The notes under the pieces: generated by a model
Told to the model about the DNA's origin: nothing
Seen by the model: only the letters and a program-made list of their open reading frames with translations
Database searches by the model: none
Shown here: positions 1 to 7,535 of the stretch, in pieces
How positions within the stretch are numbered: position 1 is the first letter of the stretch
Layout of the letters: every line of letters starts with the position of its first letter
Translations under genes and position numbers: made by a program
Origin: Actinomycetota bacterium
GTDB lineage: Bacteria; Actinomycetota; Humimicrobiia; Humimicrobiales; Humimicrobiaceae
Length of the DNA stretch: 26,116 bases
Direction of reading: 5' to 3'
NCBI GenBank assembly: GCA_028696435.1
Contig: JAQVHC010000006.1
Coordinates: 1-26,116, forward strand

Positions 1-663
1 CCGGTTGCAATCTTTTCACTGGAGATGTCAAAACAGCAGGTAGCACTTAGAATGATCAGTGCAGAATCAAAAATAGATCTTCAGAGGGTAAGGGACGGTA
101 AAATAAAAGATGATGAGTGGATACAGCTGGCAAGATCAGTAGAAAAGCTGGCAGATTGCAAAATATTTATTGATGATACCCCATTCCTGACAATTATGGA
201 CCTGAGAGCAAGAGCCCGTATGATGGCCAGTGCTAATAATATAAAACTTATAATTGTTGATTATCTGCAGTTAATGCAATCAACTACTAATTATAAGGGG
301 AATAAAGTACTGGAAATTACAGAAATATCACAGAATTTGAAAGGTATTGCAAAGGAATTAAATATTCCTGTAATAGCAGTGTCACAGCTTTCAAGGGAGG
401 TTGAAAAAAGGGAAGACAAAAGGCCGATTCTTGCGGATCTGAGGGAGTCGGGTTCAATAGAGCAGGATGCTGATCTTGTTACATTTATATACAGAGATGA
501 TTATTACACAAAAGATGACGATAGGAATTCTGTTAAAGCTGAAATTATAATAGCTAAACATAGAAATGGTCCTACAGGAAAATTAAATCTTCAATTTAAT
601 AAAAAAATTGCACTATTTTCAAATTTAAGTGAGTCTTATCAAAAGGAAAGCGAGGTTGAGTAA
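1..663 (+). CDS. dnaB: Replicative DNA helicase DnaB, C-terminal part (5' end outside window)
   Basis: The reading frame is open from base 1 and the first visible residues (PVAIFSLEMSKQQ) already match the DnaB RecA-like helicase core, so the gene starts upstream and the ATG at base 25 is internal. DnaB is the hexameric helicase that unwinds DNA ahead of the replication fork. Visible are the Walker B/H2 segment (IKLIIVDYLQLM), the H3 region ending VIAVSQLSREVEKR, the conserved LRESGSIEQDADLV stretch and the C-terminal IIAKHRNGPTG arginine-finger region. The Walker A loop and N-terminal domain lie outside the window. No intein is seen in the visible part. The stop is followed after one base by the purA start, so the two are probably co-transcribed. 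Identity is secure; only the length is unknown. Confidence 0.95.
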   Translation, partial: PVAIFSLEMSKQQVALRMISAESKIDLQRVRDGKIKDDEWIQLARSVEKLADCKIFIDDTPFLTIMDLRARARMMASANNIKLIIVDYLQLMQSTTNYKGNKVLEITEISQNLKGIAKELNIPVIAVSQLSREVEKREDKRPILADLRESGSIEQDADLVTFIYRDDYYTKDDDRNSVKAEIIIAKHRNGPTGKLNLQFNKKIALFSNLSESYQKESEVE

Positions 664-664
664 A

Positions 665-1993
665 ATGCCGGGTATGGCAGTAATCGGCTCACAATGGGGC
701 GATGAAGGAAAAGGCAGGATTGTTGATTTACTTTCAAGTCGTATAGATATGGTAGTAAGGTTTCAGGGAGGAGACAATGCAGGTCATACAGTAGTAAAAG
801 AAGGTAAGCAGTTCAAGCTTCATTTAATACCATCAGGAATTTTATACCCCGGGGTAATATGTGTTATAGGGAACGGGGTAGTGTTAAATCCAGAGGTGCT
901 TATTGAAGAGCTTGACAGTCTCGAAGCCGAGGGAGTAAGTACTGACAATTTAAAAATAAGCTCTAATGCTCATATGATTATGCCTTATCACATAGTTATG
1001 GATAGGGCTGCCGAACACAGGCTGGGTAAATCTAAAATAGGCACCACCCACAAAGGGATAGGGCCTGCATATTCAGAAAAAGCTCTGAGAACCGGTATCA
1101 GGATACAGGATTTGCAGGATATGAAGATATTTAAAACGAAACTGGAAGAGTCACTAAAAATAAATAACGCCGTTATAGAAAAGATTTATGGGCTTGAACC
1201 ACTTGATTCTGATGAAATCTTCGAGAAGTATAGCAAATATGCAAAAAGAATCGACAGATATATAACAGATACCACATTTTTAATAAGCAGGGCACTTGAA
1301 GAAGGTAAAAAAGTATTATTTGAGGGAGCACAGGGAACAATGCTGGACATAGATCATGGAACCTATCCTTATGTAACCTCTTCATCTACAACTGCCGGGG
1401 GCATCTGCACCGGAGCAGGAGTAGGTCCTTTACGGATTGATGAAATAATAGGAGTAGTTAAAGCATATACTACAAGAGTAGGCTCCGGTCCTTTCCCCAC
1501 AGAAGAAATTGGTAAGATAGGAGACTATCTGAGAGAAAAGGGAAGCGAATACGGTACTACTACAGGAAGGCCAAGAAGATGTGGATGGCTTGACCTGGTT
1601 ATATTAAGATATTCGATTATGATAAATACCATAGATACTATTGCATTAACAAAACTGGATGTGCTCAGTGGACTCAAGAAAATTAAGGTTTGCACTGGTT
1701 ATAAGTATAAAGGTAAGATTTATAATGATATGCCAGGGCATCAGTCAATTCTGCATAAATGCACCCCTGTATATGAGGAACTTAAATGCTGGGATGATGA
1801 TATAAGTGAAGTAAAAAATTTTGAGGATTTACCACACGAAGCTCAGGATTATGTAAAGTATATAGAAAATGTTCTTAAAATTCCGGTTTCAATGATCAGT
1901 GTTGGTGCTGAGAGAAATAAAATAATTATAAAGGACAGTGTTCTGGAAAACAGATTGTTTGATAAGGGTAGAAGGTCAACGCTAATAGTCTAA
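665..1993 (+). CDS. purA: Adenylosuccinate synthetase
   Basis: Converts IMP, aspartate and GTP to adenylosuccinate, the first committed step to AMP. From the ATG at 665 the protein is 442 residues, close to the usual 430. The P-loop-like motif GSQWGDEGKG has the catalytic Asp at residue 13 and NAGHTVV the catalytic His at 41. Also visible are the IMP-binding segment GTTHKGIGPAY (Lys where many homologues have Arg), TSSSTTAGG, GSGPFPTE, GTTTGRPRRCGW and the guanine-specificity motif TKLDVLSG. The frame is open further upstream to a GTG at 629 that would overlap dnaB, but the family N-terminus and the purine-rich stretch at about 643-660 favour ATG 665. It is followed by purD and purE, so it belongs to a small purine cluster. 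Confidence 0.96.
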   Translation: MPGMAVIGSQWGDEGKGRIVDLLSSRIDMVVRFQGGDNAGHTVVKEGKQFKLHLIPSGILYPGVICVIGNGVVLNPEVLIEELDSLEAEGVSTDNLKISSNAHMIMPYHIVMDRAAEHRLGKSKIGTTHKGIGPAYSEKALRTGIRIQDLQDMKIFKTKLEESLKINNAVIEKIYGLEPLDSDEIFEKYSKYAKRIDRYITDTTFLISRALEEGKKVLFEGAQGTMLDIDHGTYPYVTSSSTTAGGICTGAGVGPLRIDEIIGVVKAYTTRVGSGPFPTEEIGKIGDYLREKGSEYGTTTGRPRRCGWLDLVILRYSIMINTIDTIALTKLDVLSGLKKIKVCTGYKYKGKIYNDMPGHQSILHKCTPVYEELKCWDDDISEVKNFEDLPHEAQDYVKYIENVLKIPVSMISVGAERNKIIIKDSVLENRLFDKGRRSTLIV

Positions 1994-2026
1994 AAAATAT
2001 CTAATAATTATTATGAATGGAGTAAC

Positions 2027-3316
2027 TTGAAAGTACTTATTATAGGAGGCGGAGGCAGAGAACACTGCCTGGCATGGAAAATTTCAAAGAGTCCTATTCT
2101 TGATAAAATATATGCAATACCGGGTAATGCAGGAATATCAGAAATTGCAGAGTGCATAGATATAAATATATCCAGAAATAACTTCGGAGAAATTATAAAG
2201 TTTGCCAAAAGCAAAAGGATAGACTTAACAGTAGTAGGTCCTGAAGCGCCACTGGTAGATGGAATAGTTGACTGTTTTGATAAAGAGGGTCTTAAAATTT
2301 TTGGTCCGGATAAGAAGGCAGCTACAATTGAAGGTAGCAAAGTTTTTACCAGAGAGTTTATGCAGAGGAATAGTATTCCAATACCTCCTGGAATTATTTT
2401 TGAAAAAACAGATTATAAAGAGGCAGTAGACTATATAAAGAAAAGAAGAAAATATCCACTGGTTATAAAAGCGGATGGCCTGGCAGCAGGTAAGGGGGTT
2501 GTTATAGCTGAAAGTGAAGAGCAGGCTATAGAGGCAGTAGATGATTGCTTCATAAAAAACAGATTCGGAATTTCAGGTAGTAAAGTAATAGTTGAGGATT
2601 TCCTGAATGGGTATGAAGTTTCTGTATTATGTCTTTGCGATGGTAAAAAAATAATTCCAATGGCCCCTGCCCAGGATTATAAGAGAATATTTGACAATGA
2701 TAGAGGGAAAAATACAGGCGGCATGGGAAGTTACAGTCCGGTACCACTTGTTGATGATGTAATTTATAGACAGATTGTGAATGATATTATATTACCTACA
2801 TATAACTCAATGCTGGGAGAAAATATAATTTATAAAGGTGTTCTTTATGCAGGTATAATGATTAGTGATGGGAAACCATATTTGCTTGAATATAACTGTA
2901 GATTTGGTGATCCAGAAACACAGGTTATAATTCCAAGGCTTAAAGATGACCTTCTACCATTGCTTCTGGAGTGCTCAGAAGGTAACCTCCAGAGACAGGA
3001 ACTGGCCTGGGATGAGAATAAATGTGTATGTGTTGTAGCAGCATCCAGAGGATATCCGGAAAGTTCTTCAAGCGGAGATGTGATTACCGGTCTGGATGAT
3101 TTCAGGAATAATGAAGAGGTTCTTATATTTCATGCGGGCACAAAGATAGTAAATGGAAAGGTGGTAACAAATGGAGGCAGGGTTCTGGGAGTTGTATCAA
3201 AAGCCTTAACTTTTAGGGAGGCAAGAGAAAAAGTGTACTCAGCAATAGAAAAAATAAATTTTAGCGGAATTCAATATAGAAGAGATATTGCATTAAAGGC
3301 GGAAGGGAGCGAATGA
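2027..3316 (+). CDS. purD: Phosphoribosylamine-glycine ligase (GAR synthetase)
   Basis: ATP-dependent ligation of glycine to phosphoribosylamine, the second step of de novo purine synthesis. The 429-residue length is standard. The N-terminal domain begins with the dinucleotide-fold-like motif VLIIGGGGREH, and the ATP-grasp core contains VIKADGLAAGKGVV and the metal-binding LEYNCRFGDPETQ; the C-terminal domain ends GIQYRRDIALKA. The start is TTG at 2027, chosen because it gives exactly the family N-terminus and has GGAG at 2019-2022 just upstream; no in-frame ATG is suitable. It overlaps purE by four bases (ATGA), which implies translational coupling. Confidence 0.95.
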   Translation: MKVLIIGGGGREHCLAWKISKSPILDKIYAIPGNAGISEIAECIDINISRNNFGEIIKFAKSKRIDLTVVGPEAPLVDGIVDCFDKEGLKIFGPDKKAATIEGSKVFTREFMQRNSIPIPPGIIFEKTDYKEAVDYIKKRRKYPLVIKADGLAAGKGVVIAESEEQAIEAVDDCFIKNRFGISGSKVIVEDFLNGYEVSVLCLCDGKKIIPMAPAQDYKRIFDNDRGKNTGGMGSYSPVPLVDDVIYRQIVNDIILPTYNSMLGENIIYKGVLYAGIMISDGKPYLLEYNCRFGDPETQVIIPRLKDDLLPLLLECSEGNLQRQELAWDENKCVCVVAASRGYPESSSSGDVITGLDDFRNNEEVLIFHAGTKIVNGKVVTNGGRVLGVVSKALTFREAREKVYSAIEKINFSGIQYRRDIALKAEGSE

Positions 3317-3777
3317 TGGTTAGCGGGGGTAAAAAGGTTGCCATAGTTATTGGTAGCATTTCGGATGAGAATATAATGAAGAACGCACTGGGTGTTTTGA
3401 AAGAGTTTGGTGTGGAATATGAGATAAACGTGCTTTCATCTCACAGAATGCCGGATAAGACAAGGGAGTTTGCGCGTAGTGCGAAAGATAAGGGAATAGA
3501 AGTAATAATTGCAGGAGCAGGGAAAGCAGCTCATCTACCCGGTGTAATTGCTTCGTATACGACAATTCCAGTGATAGGGATACCGGTCAGAACCCCTGAT
3601 CTGGGTGGAATTGACTCACTCTTTTCAATTGTACAGATGCCATCAGGTGTTCCGGTTGCCTGTGTTTCTATAGACGGTGCTGTAAATGCAGCAATTCTTG
3701 CTATTCAGATACTCGCACTGAAATATGAGGATCTTGCAAAAAAGCTTAAGGAATACAAAGACAGATTAGCAGAGTGA
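3313..3777 (+). CDS. purE: N5-carboxyaminoimidazole ribonucleotide mutase
   Basis: Class I PurE converts N5-CAIR to CAIR in purine synthesis, normally after PurK. The 154-residue protein shows IGSISDENIM (GSxSD phosphate site), a SSHRMPD segment (SAHRTPD in most homologues), and AGAGKAAHLPG with the catalytic His retained. Lys 71 stands where class I enzymes usually have Gly (GAGGAAHLPG). DSLFSIVQMPSGVPV is typical of class I. The ATGATG start overlaps the purD stop and is preceded by GGAAGGGAG, a strong ribosome-binding site. purK is not adjacent. Class I is favoured over the AIR-carboxylase class II by the AAHLPG motif, but the Lys makes this worth aligning. Confidence 0.92.
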   Translation: MMVSGGKKVAIVIGSISDENIMKNALGVLKEFGVEYEINVLSSHRMPDKTREFARSAKDKGIEVIIAGAGKAAHLPGVIASYTTIPVIGIPVRTPDLGGIDSLFSIVQMPSGVPVACVSIDGAVNAAILAIQILALKYEDLAKKLKEYKDRLAE

Positions 3778-3796
3778 TAGCAGTAAAATATTTTCT

Positions 3797-4597
3797 ATGG
3801 AAGATCGGCAATTGTTAAGCGACAATGAGATAAAGATAAAAGTAAAAAATTATGGATTTTATTATGGTAGCACCAAAGTACTGACAGATATAAATATGGA
3901 TATTAAAAAAAATTGTATAACTGCTATAATAGGTCCCTCTGGATGTGGAAAATCTACATTTCTAAGAACTTTTAACCGTATGAATGAGCTTCTGCCGGGC
4001 ACAAGTATAGAAGGCGAAGTAATAATTGATGGTTTTGATATATACAGGGACAATATTGATGTTGTTGATTTAAGAAAAAAGATCGGGATGGTTTTTCAAA
4101 GACCAAATCCTTTTCCAAAATCTATCTACGAAAATGTTATTTACGGTCCCAGATTGCATAAAAGATATACGAGGAGCCAGCTTGATTTAATTGTAGAAAA
4201 CAGCTTAAAAAGAGCTGCGCTGTGGGATGAAGTAAAGCATAAATTGAATACAAATGCTCTGGATCTTTCGGGAGGACAACAGCAGAGGTTATGTATTGCA
4301 AGGTTGCTTGCTGTAAATCCAGAGGTGATACTTATGGACGAGCCTGCATCTGCACTTGACCCAATTTCAACACAGAAAATAGAGGATTTGATGGATGAAC
4401 TAAAAGATAATTATACTATAATAATAGTTACCCATAATATGCAGCAGGCTGCAAGAGTATCACAAAGAGCTGCCTTTCTTCTAACAGAAAAAATAGGGGA
4501 ACCAGCAACCCTGATTGAATATGATGATACACACAAAATATTTACTAATCCTGGAGATAAAAGAACAGAAGATTATATAACCGGGAGATTTGGTTAA
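3797..4597 (+). CDS. pstB: Phosphate ABC transporter ATP-binding protein PstB
   Basis: ATPase subunit of the high-affinity phosphate importer PstSCAB, at the cytoplasmic face of the membrane. The 266-residue protein has all ABC ATPase motifs: Walker A GPSGCGKST, Q-loop FQRPNPFPKS, signature LSGGQQQRL, Walker B VILMDEPASALDP and the switch His in VTHNMQQA. FQRPNPFPKSIYENV, DEPASALDP and the C-terminal NPGDKRTEDYITGRFG are typical of PstB rather than other importers. It stands alone: pstS, pstC, pstA and phoU are not next to it. No clear Shine-Dalgarno sequence precedes the ATG, and it follows purE by 19 bases, so it may ride on the purine transcript. Confidence 0.93.
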   Translation: MEDRQLLSDNEIKIKVKNYGFYYGSTKVLTDINMDIKKNCITAIIGPSGCGKSTFLRTFNRMNELLPGTSIEGEVIIDGFDIYRDNIDVVDLRKKIGMVFQRPNPFPKSIYENVIYGPRLHKRYTRSQLDLIVENSLKRAALWDEVKHKLNTNALDLSGGQQQRLCIARLLAVNPEVILMDEPASALDPISTQKIEDLMDELKDNYTIIIVTHNMQQAARVSQRAAFLLTEKIGEPATLIEYDDTHKIFTNPGDKRTEDYITGRFG

Positions 4598-4628
4598 TTT
4601 CATATTTAGTAGTTGATTTATATTTATT

Positions 4629-4657
4629 TTGACATATAGTAATTCATACAATATAAT
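4629..4657 (+). promoter_or_regulatory. Consensus sigma-70-type promoter of greA
   Basis: TTGACA at 4629-4634 and TATAAT at 4652-4657 are both exact consensus hexamers separated by 17 bases. They lie in the 143-base gap between pstB and greA, giving a predicted transcript start near 4664 and a leader of roughly 75 bases before the greA ATG. Activity is inferred from sequence alone. Confidence 0.8.
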
Positions 4658-4677
4658 ACCTCAATTAAATGAAATGA

Positions 4678-4689
4678 GTTACCTGTAAC
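4678..4689. repeat. Short palindrome in the greA leader
   Basis: GTTACCTGTAAC is an inverted repeat of five bases per arm around CT, about 14 bases past the predicted start of the greA transcript. It could be a repressor site or may be chance; five-base arms are short. Confidence 0.3.
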
Positions 4690-4740
4690 CTCAATACTAA
4701 AAATACCATTATAGATTCAGAAATTAGGAGAAATAAGCTT

Positions 4741-5208
4741 ATGAAAGAGTACCGTCTTACCAGAGAAGGTTATGAAAAATTAAAGAAAGAAAAAGAAGAT
4801 CTCATAAATAATAAGCGCAAAGAGATAGCTGAAAGGTTAAAAGAGGCAAAAAATTTAGGTGGTGACCTGACAGAAAATTCTGAGTATGATGATGCTAAAA
4901 ATGAACAGGCCTTTATAGAAGGTAGAATAAAGCAGATAGATGATATTTTAAATAATTGTGTAATTATAGATGGAAAGGGCAATAAAGGCACTGTAGATCT
5001 GGGTTCGATTGTGGTAGTAAAAGATGTTGATAAAAAAAGTGAAAAAGAATTTAAAATAGTTAGTTCAATAGAATCCAGCCCCGAAGAAAGTAAAATTTCG
5101 GATGAATCGCCAATGGGAATGGCTTTGATTGGCAAAAAAGTAGGCGAAGAAGTCATAGTTAAGACTCCTACAGATACGAGAAGATTTGAGATAATAAGTA
5201 TTAAATAA
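4741..5208 (+). CDS. greA: Transcription elongation factor GreA
   Basis: GreA enters the secondary channel of RNA polymerase and stimulates transcript cleavage to rescue backtracked complexes. The 155-residue length is typical. Residues 1-75 form the antiparallel coiled coil, with the acidic tip motif DLTENSEYDDAK carrying the Asp/Glu residues that act in cleavage. The C-terminal FKBP-like domain has DLGSIVVVKDVD and ESPMGMALIGKKVGEEV. AGGAG lies upstream of ATG 4741, and a consensus promoter drives it. greA next to lysS is a common bacterial arrangement, as here. Confidence 0.96.
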   Translation: MKEYRLTREGYEKLKKEKEDLINNKRKEIAERLKEAKNLGGDLTENSEYDDAKNEQAFIEGRIKQIDDILNNCVIIDGKGNKGTVDLGSIVVVKDVDKKSEKEFKIVSSIESSPEESKISDESPMGMALIGKKVGEEVIVKTPTDTRRFEIISIK

Positions 5209-5277
5209 GTGTCTGGTCAGGCCCGGCCAAAAATGATTAATCAAATGTCAAATATACAATTATAATTATTTCAGGCA

Positions 5278-6852
5278 ATGAATAATAAAAAAGATAATAA
5301 TTTAGATAGATCAAATACAGATAATGAAATAAGTGCCAGGCTACTGGACTCTGAAAAAGAATATTTATTGGAATTTGAGGAGCCGCTTGCTGAGCCCCTT
5401 AAGAAAAAACTTGAAAAAGTAAAAGAATTAAAAAAAGATGGCAAAGATCTATATAAAAGCCGCTTTGAAAAAAATACTGATATAGCAAACATAAAAGCAA
5501 AATATCCAGATCTTAAAGCAGGCGATAGAGATGAAACTGTTTTTAAGATAGCCGGAAGAGTGATGAGTTTTAGAAAGCACGGTAAGGCTACTTTTGCTGA
5601 TATAAGAGATTTTATGGATAAAATCCAGCTATATGTAAGTCAGAGAGAAGTCGGCGACAGGATGTATGAAGAGTTTTTGGATATAGATATAGGAGATTGG
5701 ATAGGTGTAGAAGGTAATGTCTTTGTAACCCATACCGGCGAGCTTTCAATAAATGTTTTAAAGTTTGAACTTTTAAGCAAAGCTATAAGGATACTTCCGG
5801 AGAAATGGCATGGTCTGAAAGATATAGAAATAAGATATCGGCAGAGATATCTGGACTTTATCGTTAATCCTGAAGTAAAGAAAATATTTTTGACGAGAAT
5901 TAAAATAATAGATGCGATAAGGGAGTTTTTAAGAGGCCGTGGATTTAGTGAAGTGGAAACACCTATGCTACAGCTAATACCGGGAGGTGCTGCAGCCAGG
6001 CCTTTTATAACCCATCATAATGCTCTGGATATTGACCTTTATCTAAGAATCGCTCCTGAATTATATTTAAAAAGATTAATAGTAGGAGGATTCGAGAAGG
6101 TCTTTGAATTAAACAGGAACTTTAGAAATGAAGGAATATCTTATAAACACAATCCGGAATTTACCATGCTGGAATTTTATCAGGCATATGCGGATTATAA
6201 TGATATGATGGACTTAACCGAAGAACTTATAAAATTTGTTTCCATGCGATCCACAGGTAAATTAACAACAACTTATAAAGGGAATGAAATCAATCTTGAT
6301 GGAGAATGGGAAAAAATAACAATGCTTGATGCCATCCACAAGTTTGGAGGGGTTAAGTTAAGTTTTGATAATACTATAGAGGAGTTGTTTTTAAAAGCAA
6401 AAGAACTTGAAATTGAAGTTGATAAAAGCATGGGAAAAGGAAAGATTATAAATAAAATATTCGAAACTCTTGTTGAACCTGAACTTATACAACCAACTTT
6501 TATAAAAGATTATCCGATAGATATTTCTCCTCTGGCAAAAAAGCATCCAGAGAATGAGAATCTGGTTGAAAGGTTTGAATTGTTCATTGGAGGAGAAGAA
6601 ATCGCAAATGCATTTTCAGAGTTAATTGACCCTGTAGAACAACTTTCAAGATTCAAAAGCCAGGTGAAGAGCAAATTTGAGGAGGAAAGAATTACAGGTA
6701 GAATTGATATAGATTATTTAAAAGCTCTGGAGTATGGGATGCCCCCTACCGGTGGAGAAGGAATTGGTGTTGATAGACTGATTATGTTGCTAACCAACAG
6801 CAATTCCATAAGAGATGTAATTCTTTTTCCCCTTTTAAGACCCGAATCATAA
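5278..6852 (+). CDS. lysS: Lysyl-tRNA synthetase, class II
   Basis: Charges tRNA-Lys with lysine. The 524-residue protein has an OB-fold anticodon-binding domain (about residues 90-185) and a class II catalytic core: motif 1 around RYRQRYLDFI, motif 2 FELNRNFRNEGIS and motif 3 PPTGGEGIGVDRLIML. The lysine-site region EFTMLEFYQAYADY is intact. The first 45 or so residues are a charged, Asn/Glu/Lys-rich extension before the usual N-terminal helix. ATG 5278 is the only plausible start, because an in-frame TAA lies at 5263-5265; the ribosome-binding site is weak. It follows greA by 69 bases with no convincing terminator, so the two are likely co-transcribed. Confidence 0.95.
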   Translation: MNNKKDNNLDRSNTDNEISARLLDSEKEYLLEFEEPLAEPLKKKLEKVKELKKDGKDLYKSRFEKNTDIANIKAKYPDLKAGDRDETVFKIAGRVMSFRKHGKATFADIRDFMDKIQLYVSQREVGDRMYEEFLDIDIGDWIGVEGNVFVTHTGELSINVLKFELLSKAIRILPEKWHGLKDIEIRYRQRYLDFIVNPEVKKIFLTRIKIIDAIREFLRGRGFSEVETPMLQLIPGGAAARPFITHHNALDIDLYLRIAPELYLKRLIVGGFEKVFELNRNFRNEGISYKHNPEFTMLEFYQAYADYNDMMDLTEELIKFVSMRSTGKLTTTYKGNEINLDGEWEKITMLDAIHKFGGVKLSFDNTIEELFLKAKELEIEVDKSMGKGKIINKIFETLVEPELIQPTFIKDYPIDISPLAKKHPENENLVERFELFIGGEEIANAFSELIDPVEQLSRFKSQVKSKFEEERITGRIDIDYLKALEYGMPPTGGEGIGVDRLIMLLTNSNSIRDVILFPLLRPES

Positions 6853-6929
6853 TAAACTGCCCGGTAATATAGTATAATATTAGATGAGATATAATATAAT
6901 TTGACATGGGTTTATTCTTGTGGAAAAGA

Positions 6930-6938
6930 TGATATAAT
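6930..6938 (+). promoter_or_regulatory. Extended -10 promoter candidate for mcsA-mcsB-clpC
   Basis: TGATATAAT matches the extended -10 form (TGnTATAAT) 57 bases before the mcsA start. A TTGACA at 6901-6906 is 26 bases from the -10, too far to be its -35, and no good -35 lies at 17 bases. Further TATAAT copies at 6873-6878, 6890-6895 and 6895-6900 make the exact start uncertain. No CtsR heptad operator was seen nearby. Confidence 0.5.
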
Positions 6939-6995
6939 TTCTTATTCAAAATAAATTCAGAATGAAAAAAATTACTCAGGAATGGTGACCGAAAT

Positions 6996-7535
6996 ATGAA
7001 ATGTGATATTTGCAATAATAATGAAGCAGTTATTTGTTTAATAAAAATTCAGGGAAACGATGTGGAAAGAGTAAATATATGCAGAGAATGCGCGAGAGAG
7101 CTTTCCCTTTTGGATGGTGTGGAATTATATAATGACCCAACTGCAGCTCTTTATAAATTATTACAGATGGATAATACAGTAAATAATTCATCGGGAAAGA
7201 GTAAAATTTTTAAGAGTCTGGATACAAGGAAGAATTTAAAATGCTCTTATTGCGGAATAGATTTAAAAACAATAAAGAGAACCGGCAGGGTAGGCTGTAG
7301 CAACTGCTACATCGAGTTTAAAAATATATTGTTTCCCGTAATAAAGTCTATTCAGGGAAGTCTTGAAAATAAAGGCAAGATACCTGTAAATACAAGCAAG
7401 AAAATAAGGCTTGAAAAAAGCATAAGGGACCTTAAAAGAAAGTTGCAGAATGAGATAACAATTGAGAACTTTGAGGAAGCAGCAAAAATAAGGGACAGAA
7501 TTAAGAGATTGGAGAAAAATATATATGGCAGGTGA
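6996..7535 (+). CDS. mcsA: McsA, zinc-binding activator of the McsB arginine kinase
   Basis: In Firmicutes, McsA binds and activates McsB and helps feed substrates to ClpC. The 179-residue protein has zinc-finger-like cysteine pairs at the N-terminus (CDIC, then CREC) and a second set (CSYC, CSNC) around residues 81-106, then a C-terminal UVR motif (ENFEEAAKIRDRIKRLEK, about residues 158-175). This layout is diagnostic for McsA. ATG 6996 follows an AGGA-containing stretch. The gene overlaps mcsB by 11 bases, implying coupled translation. In Firmicutes ctsR normally precedes it; here lysS does. Confidence 0.9.
   Translation: MKCDICNNNEAVICLIKIQGNDVERVNICRECARELSLLDGVELYNDPTAALYKLLQMDNTVNNSSGKSKIFKSLDTRKNLKCSYCGIDLKTIKRTGRVGCSNCYIEFKNILFPVIKSIQGSLENKGKIPVNTSKKIRLEKSIRDLKRKLQNEITIENFEEAAKIRDRIKRLEKNIYGR

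Noticed and set aside
25..663. A separate small gene starting at ATG 25
   Set aside because: The frame is open from base 1 and encodes DnaB core sequence before the ATG, so this is the tail of a longer gene.
629..664. GTG start for purA inside dnaB
   Set aside because: The 12 extra residues do not match the PurA N-terminus, and ATG 665 has a suitable upstream purine stretch.
4770..5156. A 128-codon minus-strand open frame inside greA
   Set aside because: Serine/phenylalanine/leucine-rich product typical of the antisense of Lys/Glu-rich coding sequence; no independent support.
5210..5236. Terminator hairpin between greA and lysS
   Set aside because: Only a five-pair stem with one wobble (TGGTC/GGCCA) and an A-run rather than a T-run follows.
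6901..6938. TTGACA plus TATAAT as a standard promoter before mcsA
   Set aside because: The spacing is 26 bases, far from 17; the extended -10 at 6930-6938 is a better reading.
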